The position numbers were made by a program, and so were the translations under genes. From Nocardioides nitrophenolicus (GTDB taxonomy: Bacteria; Actinomycetota; Actinomycetes; Propionibacteriales; Nocardioidaceae), in contig NZ_JAFBBY010000001.1 in NCBI RefSeq assembly GCF_016907515.1, positions 1,054,001 through 1,118,000 of the forward strand: 64,000 nt of DNA, given 5' to 3'. The notes below the pieces were generated by a model, which was not told the DNA's origin, did no database searches, and was given only the letters and a program-made list of their open reading frames with translations. Below, piece by piece: positions 17,603 through 25,575 of the stretch; position 1 is the stretch's first letter, and each line of letters opens with the position of its first letter.

Positions 17603-19194
17603 GCCGCGCTCCGGCCGAGCCGGCGCCGGCGCAGCAGCATGCTGACCACGCCGGGCACCAGCACCAGGAGCAGCAGCTCGACCACCGCCAGCACGCCGAA
17701 CGGACGCCGGTCGCCCGCACGGTCCGCCACCAGGGTCGGGTTGGCGTACACCTCGGTCGGGGTGGTCCCGGTCGCGGCGACGGGGGCGGCGCCGGTCTCG
17801 GGATCGACGGTGGCGGGCTGGCCCTCGGCCACGGGTGCGCCCGCGCCGGTCGCGGCCGGGGCTGCCGGCGCGGCCGGGTCGACCGGCGTGCCCTGGTCGG
17901 TGGACGGCTGCCCCGTCCCGGTGTCGGTGCCGCACGGCCCGGCGCCGCTCTTGTCGCAGGCGGCCGGCTGCGGGGCCTTCTTCGCGAGCACGTTGTTCTT
18001 GAGGTTCTTGCCGTCGAAGGTCGGGTTGTTGCAGCTCTTGACGTCGCGGTCGGTCAGCTCGACGGCGGGGTCGGCGGCCTTGAGCTTGGCGACCTGGTCG
18101 AAGCCGGCCTGCACCAGGTTGAGCGGCAGCGGCGAGTAGCCGTAGGAGCCCGCGCTGGTCTGGCCCCCGCACAGCGAGTAGTAGATGAAGTCGGCGAGCG
18201 TCTGCCGCTTGGCCGTGGTCATCCGGGTGTCCGAGCCGCCGGTCGGGATGATCATGTAGGAGTACGACGAGATCGGGTAGGCCCGCGGGTCCGCGTTGAC
18301 GTAGACCCCGGTCAGGTCCTGGGTCAGCGTGGTCGGGTTGATGACCGCCTTCGTCAGCGCGACCGCGGTGTTGTACTGCGTCGGCTCGATGAAGTAGCCG
18401 GCCTTGTTGAGCACCTTGACGACCGGGTAGTTGGCGTTCTTCGGGTAGGAGTACTCGACGTACCCGATGGTGCCGTTGCCCGCGAAGCCCTTGACCGTGT
18501 TCATCACCTGGTCCGAGCCGGACTGGGCGACCATCCGCGAGCCGGACTTGCGCGGGTAGTACGACGTCAGCCCGGACTTTCCGAAGTACGGCCGCCACAG
18601 GCTCGGGTACTGGTTGTCCATCCAGGTGGTGAACTGGGCGGTCGTGCCGGAGCCGTCCGAACGGACGACCGGCGTGATCGGGAGCGAGGGGAAGGCCCGG
18701 CCGTTGTTGTCCTTGGTGATCGCGGCGTCGTTCCAGTTGGTGATGGCGCCGGTGAAGATCTTGGTGATCGTCTCGCCGGAGAGGCGCAGGTTGCGCACCA
18801 GCTTGCCGCCGACCTTGAGCTGGTAGGTGAACGCGGTACCACCGGCCACGATCGGCAGGTAGGCGTAGGGCCGGTCCGACTTGTCGGCGTTGCCCTGCTC
18901 GTCGACGCCCTGGTACGGGATCTCGGAGATCGCGAAGTCGTTGGTCGACTGCGCGAAGTCCTTGCGGCCCTTGCTCGAGCCGCCGCCGGTGTAGACCACC
19001 TTCATCCCGTTGGCGTCGACGTCGGCGATCCACTTCTGGACGATCAGCTCCGACCAGGTCGAGCCGGTGCCCTCGATGGTCGTGTACGTCGTGCGGTGCG
19101 CCCCACCGTCGTCGGCGGCCGCCGTACCGGTCGCCGAGGCCAGGACGGCGAGCCCGGCGAGGAGCGCGAGAAGGGTGCGGACGCGGGAAGTCAT
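17599..19194 (-). CDS. pstS: Phosphate-binding protein PstS, C-terminally anchored
   Basis: A 531-residue PstS-type protein. The signal peptide is about residues 1-27. The binding fold runs from about 35 to 400, with YTGGGSSKGRKDF, DFAISEIPY, IFTGAITNWND and RSDGSGTTAQFTTW, motifs that in PstS contact phosphate. A Pro/Ala/Thr/Gly linker (about 415-490) leads to one membrane helix near 500-522 and a RRRR cytoplasmic tail. Most actinobacterial PstS proteins are lipoproteins; this one is held by a C-terminal helix. It starts at ATG 19194, overlapping pstA by 4 nt, and ends by overlapping the next gene by 4 nt. Confidence 0.88.
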   Translation of the reverse strand: MTSRVRTLLALLAGLAVLASATGTAAADDGGAHRTTYTTIEGTGSTWSELIVQKWIADVDANGMKVVYTGGGSSKGRKDFAQSTNDFAISEIPYQGVDEQGNADKSDRPYAYLPIVAGGTAFTYQLKVGGKLVRNLRLSGETITKIFTGAITNWNDAAITKDNNGRAFPSLPITPVVRSDGSGTTAQFTTWMDNQYPSLWRPYFGKSGLTSYYPRKSGSRMVAQSGSDQVMNTVKGFAGNGTIGYVEYSYPKNANYPVVKVLNKAGYFIEPTQYNTAVALTKAVINPTTLTQDLTGVYVNADPRAYPISSYSYMIIPTGGSDTRMTTAKRQTLADFIYYSLCGGQTSAGSYGYSPLPLNLVQAGFDQVAKLKAADPAVELTDRDVKSCNNPTFDGKNLKNNVLAKKAPQPAACDKSGAGPCGTDTGTGQPSTDQGTPVDPAAPAAPAATGAGAPVAEGQPATVDPETGAAPVAATGTTPTEVYANPTLVADRAGDRRPFGVLAVVELLLLVLVPGVVSMLLRRRRLGRSAA

Positions 19195-20387
19195 GCGGTC
19201 TCTCCGTGGGGGCGGGTGCGGCGGGGGCGGAAACGGCGCAGGCGGGTCCGGTGCCGGCGGGGCCGGGCGACCAGGCGGGCGATCACGAACAGCGCGAGGA
19301 CCAGGGTCATCAGCACGACGGCGGCGCCGAAGGCGCGGCCGATCGCGTTCGGCTCGCCGCTGCGGACCTGGGTGTAGATGAACAGCGGCAGCGAGTTCAT
19401 CGCGCCGCCGACCGGGTTGGCGGTGATGAACGGCGCCGCGCCCGAGGTCAGCAGCACCGGGCTGGTCTCGCCGACGCCGCGGGCGACGCCCAGGATGACC
19501 GCCGTGGCGAGTCCGGGACGCGCGGTCGGCAGCACGACGTGCCACACGGTGCGCCAGCGGCTGGCGCCGAGCGCCAGGCTGGCCTCGCGCAGGTTGCCGG
19601 GCACCACCCGCAGCACCACGTCCGCGGCCCGGGCGATGATCGGCAGCATCATCACGCCGATCGCGAGCCCCGCCGCGAGGCCGGACCGCGGTACGCCGGC
19701 CGCGAGGATCACGGTGGTGTAGATGAACAGGCCGGCGACGATCGACGGCAGCGCGGTCATCGCCTCCACCACCGTGCGCACCACCTTGGCGAACCGGCCG
19801 CCGACCTCGGTCATGAACACGGCGGTGCCGATGCCGAGCGGCAGCGCGACCGCGAGGCCGATGCCGAGCTGGATGCCCGAGCCGATGATCGCGTGCAGCA
19901 CGCCGCCGTCGGTGAACGGCGCCTTCGGCTCCACGCCGGCCATGTCGTCGGTGAAGAAGTTGAGGTGGGTCAGCGGACGCCAGCCGCGCAGGAACACGAA
20001 GACCACGGCCGAGACCAGGGCCAGGCCGACGGCCACCGCGCCCGCGGTGACCACCACTCCCGCGATCCGGTCCCGGACCTCGACGAAGGTCGTGCTCATC
20101 GCGGACAGCAGGCCGGTCATCACGATGCCGGCGACGAGCAGCACGATCACGAACCAGGCCAGGCCGCTGAGCGGCAGGAAGCGCTGGGTGATCAGCCAGG
20201 TCGCCCCCAGTGCGGCGATCCAGGCGCCGACCCGGGCGAACAGCTCGTCGGCGTTGGGCCGGCCTACGGCCCGCCGCGGCACCGGCGGGGGTGCATCGGC
20301 AGCGCGGGTCGGGAGCGTCGTACGCGGCGCGGTGGGCGCGGCCGTCGGCTCGACGACGACCGGGCCGGGCGAGGTCAGCGCGGTCAT
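19191..20387 (-). CDS. pstA: Phosphate ABC transporter permease PstA
   Basis: A 398-residue membrane protein. A Pro/Ala/Thr-rich N-terminal stretch of about 45 residues precedes the membrane helices. The permease core has the EAA loop (REASLALGASRWRTVWHVVLP) that contacts PstB, and the GVARGVGETSPVLLTSG segment characteristic of PstA. With PstC it forms the channel for phosphate. The start at ATG 20387 overlaps pstC by 4 nt. The C terminus is an Arg-rich cytoplasmic tail. Confidence 0.95.
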   Translation of the reverse strand: MTALTSPGPVVVEPTAAPTAPRTTLPTRAADAPPPVPRRAVGRPNADELFARVGAWIAALGATWLITQRFLPLSGLAWFVIVLLVAGIVMTGLLSAMSTTFVEVRDRIAGVVVTAGAVAVGLALVSAVVFVFLRGWRPLTHLNFFTDDMAGVEPKAPFTDGGVLHAIIGSGIQLGIGLAVALPLGIGTAVFMTEVGGRFAKVVRTVVEAMTALPSIVAGLFIYTTVILAAGVPRSGLAAGLAIGVMMLPIIARAADVVLRVVPGNLREASLALGASRWRTVWHVVLPTARPGLATAVILGVARGVGETSPVLLTSGAAPFITANPVGGAMNSLPLFIYTQVRSGEPNAIGRAFGAAVVLMTLVLALFVIARLVARPRRHRTRLRRFRPRRTRPHGETA

Positions 20388-21397
20388 GCGTCGGCGTCCG
20401 CTCCGGAGCGGCTGCGGTTCACGATCACGGCCGCGAGCGTGTTGACGCACAGCGTGATCAGGAACAGCACGAAGCCGGCGGCGAGCAGGGCGGAGAGCTG
20501 GGCGGGCGTCGCGTCGCCGAACTGGACCGCGATCAGCGCGCTGACCGAGTTCGCCCCGATCTCCAGCACGTTCCACTTGATCTCGAACGCCGGCGAGATG
20601 ATCAGGACGACGGCGATCGTCTCGCCCAGGGCCCGGCCCAGGCCGAGCATGGTGCCGCCGATGATGCCGCCGCGGCCGAACGGCAGCACGACGCTGCGGA
20701 TGACGCCCCAGCGGGTGGCGCCGAGCGCGAGCGCGGCCTCCCGCTCCCCCGGCGGGGTCTGCGAGAACACCTGGCGCATGACGGCGCAGGCCATCGGCAG
20801 CACCATCATCGCGACCGCGATGCCCGCGCAGAAGGCGCTCGAGACATAGCGGCTGGTGTCCCACACGGCGCTGTCGGGGTCGGTCCCGCGGATCTTGAAG
20901 AAGGGCACCCAGCCGAAGTTGCGCTGCAGCCACCAGGCCAGCTCGGCGGCGTACGGCATGACCAGGAAGAAGCCCCACAGGCCGTAGACGATGGACGGGA
21001 TGGCAGCCATCAGGTCGACGGCCGACACGAGCAGTCCCTTGACCCGGGCGGGGGCGTACTCGCTGATGTAGAGCGCGGTCAGGAGCGCCAGCGGGAAGGC
21101 GAAGGCCATCGCGACCAGGGCGATCGACACGGTGCCGACCAGGACGCCGGCGATGCCGATCACGTCGATCTCGGGCTGCCACCGCTCCTCGGTGAGGAAG
21201 GAGAGCCCGTAGTGCCGAAGGGTCGGGACCGCCTGCCAGGCGAGGAAGACGCCGACGCCGCCGGTGATGACCAGCACGGACGCACCGATCGCCCGCGAGA
21301 CGTTGACGAACACCGCATCGGCACCCGTGGCCTTGCGGGAGATCCGGCGCGGCTCCACTTCGGGCGCGCTCGGATCGACGAGGGGCAGGCTGGTCAC
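20384..21397 (-). CDS. pstC: Phosphate ABC transporter permease PstC
   Basis: A 337-residue membrane permease. The EAA loop is visible (REAALALGATRWGVIRSVVLP), followed by GLGRALGETIAVVLIISP, typical of PstC. The start is set at GTG 21397 because the residues before it look unlike a PstC N terminus; further upstream starts are possible. It is the first gene of a leftward operon in which pstC, pstA, pstS, the 865-residue protein and the sortase-like gene are linked by four successive ATGA overlaps. PhoU is not encoded nearby. Confidence 0.94.
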   Translation of the reverse strand: MTSLPLVDPSAPEVEPRRISRKATGADAVFVNVSRAIGASVLVITGGVGVFLAWQAVPTLRHYGLSFLTEERWQPEIDVIGIAGVLVGTVSIALVAMAFAFPLALLTALYISEYAPARVKGLLVSAVDLMAAIPSIVYGLWGFFLVMPYAAELAWWLQRNFGWVPFFKIRGTDPDSAVWDTSRYVSSAFCAGIAVAMMVLPMACAVMRQVFSQTPPGEREAALALGATRWGVIRSVVLPFGRGGIIGGTMLGLGRALGETIAVVLIISPAFEIKWNVLEIGANSVSALIAVQFGDATPAQLSALLAAGFVLFLITLCVNTLAAVIVNRSRSGADADA

Positions 21398-21480
21398 ACG
21401 TCGTCCTAGGTCGTGGCCACCCGAGAAAGGCCGTCTCGCCGCGCGGGATCGCGCGGCCACCGGGAACGTTGGCGGCGAAT

Positions 21481-21509
21481 CCTGACCAGTGAGGGTGACG
21501 ACGGTGAAC
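21481..21509 (-). promoter_or_regulatory. PHO-box-like repeats upstream of pst operon
   Basis: Read leftward, the sequence contains GTTCACC and GTCACCC 9 nt apart, followed by CTCACT and GGTCAGG. This resembles the GTTCACC-type direct repeats bound by PhoP in actinomycetes, but the spacing is not the usual 11 nt. It lies about 85-110 nt before pstC. Confidence 0.4.
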
Positions 21510-21545
21510 GGGACCCGAACGGTGCCGCCGCTTTGGATTAACTTG

Positions 21546-22865
21546 TCAGGCGGTGGGGTCGCTCACCCGGCCGACGAAGAGCGGGGTCGCGTGCTCGACG
21601 TCGTGGATCACGAAGAGATAGGGCCGGTCGACCAGGAACGGCTCGGTGAGCGGCGCGCTCTCGACCCGGACCACCACGGCGGTCGCCGCGGCGGCCTCGG
21701 TCCCCTCCTCGTCGACCGCGATGAAGCCCTGGTGCAGGACCTCGGAGACGACCAGGGGCAGGTCCTCCTCGGTCATCGGCGTGAAGTCGGCCGCGCCGTC
21801 CTGGAACGCCGTCGGCATCCCGAGCGCCGAGAGGGCCGCCTTGAGGGGCGCGGCGGTGCGGAAGGTCCAGCGCGGGAGGCTGAGGTCGACGGAGGCCGGC
21901 TCGCCCCGCCCGAGGAAGGCCGCGAAGCCGCCGGCCCGGACCTGCTGCTCGACCCGGTCCAGGGCGCCCTCGTCGGGGAGCACGACGCTCATCGCGAGTC
22001 GCCGCCCGGCGTACGGCAGCACGACGGCCCGCCAGCCGTCGCCGGCGCTGAGCGAGGTCGCGAGCTGGGGCAGGCGCATCAGCTCGACCTCGACGTCCGA
22101 GCCGTCGGGACGGTGGAAGCCCCCCGTCGTGGTCGCGCTCTTCTCGAACGGCTCCTCCCACGGCGCCTTCAGGTAGATCGCGTTGACCAGGACCAGCCGG
22201 GTCAGCTCGTCGAGGGCGTCCTGGGGCACCAGGTCGACGATCCGGTCGTGGGTCCGCTCCTCCACCCAGGCGTTGATCGCGCGCCGGGCCCGCTCGGTCG
22301 CTCCGACGAAGTCGACGGTGCGCAGGCCGGCGCCGTACTCCTTGGCGAGCAGGTCGAGGAAGTCGGCCGCCCAGGCCACCTCGCGCTGTCCGAACAGCTG
22401 GTCGGCGGTGCTCAGCGCGAGCTCGGCCGTCGAGCCGTCGGCCCGCTCTTGCCGGCCCGCGAGCCCCTCGACGTGGGCGCTCAGCGCGTTGACGCCGCGA
22501 TGCCAGCGCTCGCCGAGGTCACCCACCCCCAGCACCGCACGCATCTCCTCGGCGGTGGTGCCCGCCGCCCCGGTGAGGGTCATGCCGAGCGCGAGCGCCA
22601 CGGAGTACGGCGAGAGCACCAGGTTGCCGTCGCCGGCCGCCAGCTCGCCGTACAGCCGCCCGGCGAAGCGGTCCAGGCCGGCGACGACGGGCGCGACCAG
22701 GGCGGGGTCCCCCGCCGCCCGGCGTACGTCGGAGGAGACCAGGTCGATCTCCCCCGGGGCGGGCTCGGGGTCGACATTCGGTTCGTCACCGCAGGCGGTG
22801 AGCAGCCCGGCGACGAGGCCGGTGAGGCCGAGCTGGAGTGCGGTACGACGGTCGAGGGCGGTCAT
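21546..22865 (-). CDS. Serpin-family protease inhibitor, Tat-type lipoprotein
   Basis: A 439-residue serpin. The start ATG 22865 gives a signal with a twin-arginine (LDRRTALQLGL) and a lipobox with Cys25. Serpin landmarks are present: NAIYLKAPWEEPFEK in the centre, and a reactive-centre hinge DEEGTEAAAAT near the C terminus. The short small-residue run in the hinge is what inhibitory serpins need for loop insertion. Counting from the hinge, P1-P1' would be Glu402-Ser403. It would sit on the outer face of the membrane and trap a serine (or cysteine) protease. It is a single gene; the 24-bp region before its stop and the pst promoter shows nothing else. Confidence 0.92.
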   Translation of the reverse strand: MTALDRRTALQLGLTGLVAGLLTACGDEPNVDPEPAPGEIDLVSSDVRRAAGDPALVAPVVAGLDRFAGRLYGELAAGDGNLVLSPYSVALALGMTLTGAAGTTAEEMRAVLGVGDLGERWHRGVNALSAHVEGLAGRQERADGSTAELALSTADQLFGQREVAWAADFLDLLAKEYGAGLRTVDFVGATERARRAINAWVEERTHDRIVDLVPQDALDELTRLVLVNAIYLKAPWEEPFEKSATTTGGFHRPDGSDVEVELMRLPQLATSLSAGDGWRAVVLPYAGRRLAMSVVLPDEGALDRVEQQVRAGGFAAFLGRGEPASVDLSLPRWTFRTAAPLKAALSALGMPTAFQDGAADFTPMTEEDLPLVVSEVLHQGFIAVDEEGTEAAAATAVVVRVESAPLTEPFLVDRPYLFVIHDVEHATPLFVGRVSDPTA

Positions 22866-22902
22866 GCCCGTGGGACGCGCCCCGCGGCCGCGAGGTTCCG
22901 GG

Positions 22903-23352
22903 TCAGGATCCCGGCGGACCCACGACCAGCGCGACACCGGTCAGCGCGGCGACCGCCACCAGCCCGACGCCCAGCCCGCGCAGCGGGTTGGCGAGCAGCC
23001 AGCCGACCAGCCGGTCGGGCAGCGAGCTGCCGGCGCCGGCGGGCAGCCGCCAGGTGTCGCCGAGCCAGTCCCTGCGGATCGCCCACCACTCGAGCGGCAG
23101 CGTCGCCAGCGGGGGCACCGCCGCCACCAGGGCGAGCAGCCCCCGGCCGGCCGACCAGCGCCGGTCCACCCAGACCACCACCGTGGTCACGACGTACGCG
23201 ACGAAGACGACGCCGTGCAGCATCCCGAAGATCCGGACGCCCGCCTCGTTCTCCGCGGGTCCGTACTTGAGGAACATGCCGAACAGCAGTCCCGTCCAGG
23301 TCACCGCCTCCGCGATCGCGACGGTGCGGAACAGGCGGGTGGGGGTGTTCAC
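22903..23352 (-). CDS. DUF3817 membrane protein
   Basis: A 149-residue integral membrane protein of the DUF3817 family. N-terminal helix TRLFRTVAIAEAVTWTGLLFGMFLK is followed by a conserved GVRIFGMLHGVVFVAYVV helix and a third helix near LLALVAAVPPLATL, with a fourth hydrophobic helix at the C terminus. The start is GTG 23352, 8 nt after a TACTGT -10 box. The function of the family is unknown. It stands alone between the serpin and uppS. Confidence 0.82.
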   Translation of the reverse strand: MNTPTRLFRTVAIAEAVTWTGLLFGMFLKYGPAENEAGVRIFGMLHGVVFVAYVVTTVVVWVDRRWSAGRGLLALVAAVPPLATLPLEWWAIRRDWLGDTWRLPAGAGSSLPDRLVGWLLANPLRGLGVGLVAVAALTGVALVVGPPGS

Positions 23353-23360
23353 GGATGCTG

Positions 23361-23366
23361 ACAGTA
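23361..23366 (-). promoter_or_regulatory. -10 box (TACTGT), leaderless
   Basis: On the minus strand TACTGT lies 8 nt before GTG 23352. Confidence 0.45.
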
Positions 23367-23390
23367 CCCGTGTGACCCAGGTCGCTAGGG

Positions 23391-24164
23391 CTAGGAGCCG
23401 AACCGGCGCTCGCGCTGGGCGTAGGCCCGGATCGCGCGCAGGAAGTCCACGCGGCGGAAGTCGGGCCAGTAGGCCTCGCAGAAGTAGAACTCCGACTTCG
23501 CGCTCTGCCACAGCAGGAAGCCGCCGAGCCGCTGCTCCCCCGACGTGCGGATCACCAGGTCGGGATCGGGCTGCCCCTTGGTGTAGAGGTGCTCCTCGAT
23601 GTGCTCGATGTCGATCTGCTGGGCGAGCAGCTCGAGCGGCGTGCCGAGCGCGGCGTGCTCGGTGAGCAGCGAGCGGACGGCGTCGGCGATCTCGCGACGG
23701 CCGCCGTAGGCCACCGCGACGTTGACGATCATCCCGTCGACGTCGGCCGTGGCCTCGGCCGCCGCCTTGAGCCGCTTGGCGGCGGCGTCCGGGAGCAGGT
23801 CGAGCGCGCCCACGGGGTGCAGCCGCCAGCGGCGCTGGTCGGCGAGCGAGTCGACCGCCTCGACGATGATCTCCAGCAGCGGCTCCAGCTCCTGGGCCGG
23901 ACGGTTCAGGTTGTCGGTCGAGAGCAGCCACAAGGTGACCACCTCGATCCCGACCTCGTCGCACCAGCCGAGCAGCGGCTCGATGTTGGCCGCGCCCGCG
24001 CGGTGGCCGTGGGCGGTGTCGCGGCCCACCGCCTTCGCCCAGCGCCGGTTGCCGTCGAGCATGACGCCGATGTGCTTCGGCAGGTTGCGCGGCATCTTGC
24101 GAAGCATGCGCGCCTCGTACGCCGGGTAGAGCACCCTGCGCGCACCGCGCTTCCAATCCGCCAC
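23391..24164 (-). CDS. uppS: cis-Isoprenyl diphosphate synthase (UppS family)
   Basis: A 257-residue enzyme that extends allylic diphosphates with isopentenyl diphosphate in cis. The catalytic Asp is D37 in GVMLDGNRRWAK, and RTSGEQRLGGFLLWQ-A--E-YF is the conserved C-terminal substrate and dimer segment. It feeds polyprenyl phosphate carriers for cell-wall assembly. Actinobacteria often have two such enzymes. The gene neighbourhood (trhA next to it) matches that of the short-chain Z-farnesyl synthase Rv1086, so the product may be a C15 rather than a C50/C55 chain. The start is GTG 24164 with a -10 box 6 nt upstream. Confidence 0.93.
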   Translation of the reverse strand: MADWKRGARRVLYPAYEARMLRKMPRNLPKHIGVMLDGNRRWAKAVGRDTAHGHRAGAANIEPLLGWCDEVGIEVVTLWLLSTDNLNRPAQELEPLLEIIVEAVDSLADQRRWRLHPVGALDLLPDAAAKRLKAAAEATADVDGMIVNVAVAYGGRREIADAVRSLLTEHAALGTPLELLAQQIDIEHIEEHLYTKGQPDPDLVIRTSGEQRLGGFLLWQSAKSEFYFCEAYWPDFRRVDFLRAIRAYAQRERRFGS

Positions 24165-24170
24165 ATCCCG

Positions 24171-24176
24171 ATGTTA
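24171..24176 (-). promoter_or_regulatory. -10 box (TAACAT), leaderless, for uppS
   Basis: On the minus strand TAACAT lies 6 nt before GTG 24164, with no leader or ribosome site. Confidence 0.5.
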
Positions 24177-24246
24177 GCCGGGCTACCGGGTCTCCCACTC
24201 GACTGACACGATGAGACCGACCCGAGAACCGACAGATAGGACGACC

Positions 24247-25458
24247 ATGACCGCAGCCGCCTGGCACCCGGACCCCACCGGACGCCACGAGCTCCGCTAC
24301 TGGGACGGCTCCCAGTGGACCGACCACGTGTCCGACCAGGGCGTGCAGTCGACCAACCCGCTCTATCCGTCGGCCGACGCGGGCGCCGAGACGGCCGCCG
24401 ACTCCTCGGGCTCCGCCGACTCCTCCGCCGACTCCTCCGCCGACTCCTCCGTCGACGTCTGGGTCGGCAGCCAGGAGGCCGCCGCCGCCGACTCCGCCGC
24501 CGGCTCCGGGGACTTCGGCGAGGTGGCCGCCGACCGCGGCACGAGTGAGCCGGCCTTCTCCTTCGACGCGGTCACCGCGGTCGCGCCGCGCGCCGCCCAG
24601 CCCGTCGCCCAGCCCGAGCCCGCCGTCCAGGCGGAGCCGGCCGCCCAGCCCGAGCAGGTCCTCCAGTCCTGGGGCGACCAGCCGGCGCAGGCGTACCCGT
24701 CGAGCCAGCCCCCGGCGTACCAGCCCGCCCAGCAGCCGATGGTCCAGCAGCCCGCCGCCGGCTACGGCCAGCAGGTGCCGTCCGACGCCTTCGCCGGCAT
24801 CTCCGGCGAGCTGATCGACGGCCGGTTCAGCGAGGTCGACGGCGCGGGCGCGATCCTGCAGAACAAGAAGCTGCTGCGGGTTCGGATCACCGAGCCGTTC
24901 ATGGCCAAGCAGGGCTCGATGGTCGCCTACCAGGGCAACGTCAACTTCAACTACCAGGGCGGCGGCGCCGCGAAGTTCCTCAAGAAGGCGCTCACCGGCG
25001 AGGGCCTGCAGCTGATGCGGGTCGAGGGCCAGGGCGACGTCTTCCTCGCCGACCTCGCCCACGACGTCCACATCCTGCAGCTCACCAACAGCGGCCTGTC
25101 GGTCAGCGGCAAGAACGTGCTCGCCTTCTCCGCCTCGCTGGACTGGAACGTCGAGCGGGTCAAGGGCGGCAGCATCGCCGCCGGCGGCCTGTTCAACACC
25201 ACCCTGCGCGGCACCGGCTGGGTCGCCATCACCACCGAGGGCGCCCCCGTCGTCCTCAACGCCGCCGAGGCCCCGACCTTCGCCGACGCGAACGCGCTGG
25301 TCGCGTGGTCGGTCCACCTGCAGACCTCGATCCGCTCCACGATGTCCGCCGGCGCCCTGATCGGCCGCGGCTCGGGCGAGGCCTTCCAGGTGTCCTTCCA
25401 GGGGCCGGGCTTCGTCATCGTGCAGCCCTCGGAGGGGCCGCCGGTCACCACGGCCTGA
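24247..25458 (+). CDS. DUF2510 + AIM24 family protein
   Basis: A 403-residue protein. The first 30 residues are a DUF2510 module (WHPDPTGRHELRYWDGSQWTDHV). A low-complexity Ser/Ala/Asp then Gln/Pro/Ala linker (about 35-180) follows, including three 12-bp tandem repeats. The C-terminal 215 residues are an AIM24-type beta-rich domain (FAKQ/AKQGSMVAYQGNV, GEGLQLMRVEGQGDVFLA, TTLRGTGWVAI). AIM24 proteins occur in bacteria and mitochondria; their bacterial role is unknown. The DUF2510 module in actinobacteria is thought to place proteins near the membrane or division site. The start is ATG 24247 with AGGACG upstream. A strong hairpin follows the stop. Confidence 0.87.
   Translation: MTAAAWHPDPTGRHELRYWDGSQWTDHVSDQGVQSTNPLYPSADAGAETAADSSGSADSSADSSADSSVDVWVGSQEAAAADSAAGSGDFGEVAADRGTSEPAFSFDAVTAVAPRAAQPVAQPEPAVQAEPAAQPEQVLQSWGDQPAQAYPSSQPPAYQPAQQPMVQQPAAGYGQQVPSDAFAGISGELIDGRFSEVDGAGAILQNKKLLRVRITEPFMAKQGSMVAYQGNVNFNYQGGGAAKFLKKALTGEGLQLMRVEGQGDVFLADLAHDVHILQLTNSGLSVSGKNVLAFSASLDWNVERVKGGSIAAGGLFNTTLRGTGWVAITTEGAPVVLNAAEAPTFADANALVAWSVHLQTSIRSTMSAGALIGRGSGEAFQVSFQGPGFVIVQPSEGPPVTTA
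24415..24450 (+). repeat. Three 12-bp tandem repeats (in frame)
   Basis: GCCGACTCCTCC is repeated three times, giving (ADSS)3 in the linker. Copy number may vary by slippage without breaking the frame. Confidence 0.85.
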
Positions 25459-25488
25459 CGCCTGGGATGGCCCGAACGGGCTACGCCG

Positions 25489-25543
25489 ACGACGGCCGGA
25501 CGAGTGATCTCTGAGCGTGAGATCACGTTCGTCCGGCCGTCGT
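25489..25543 (+). terminator. Long two-part hairpin terminator
   Basis: A 15-bp outer stem (ACGACGGCCGGACGA with its complement) and a 7-bp inner stem (TGATCTC/GAGATCA) surround a 7-nt loop, beginning 30 nt after the AIM24 gene stop. It is long enough to be a palindromic repeat element as well. Confidence 0.7.
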
Positions 25544-25562
25544 TGCGTCTGTGGGCCGCGGG

Positions 25563-25568
25563 TACCCT
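25563..25568 (+). promoter_or_regulatory. -10 box (TACCCT), leaderless, for trhA
   Basis: TACCCT lies 7 nt before ATG 25576. Confidence 0.45.
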
Positions 25569-25575
25569 TCGGTGC

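Noticed and set aside
14097..19194. Sortase anchoring of the PstS-like proteins
   Set aside because: Neither C-terminal tail has an LPxTG or LAxTG motif and the nearby sortase fold lacks its catalytic His and Cys, so covalent anchoring is unlikely.
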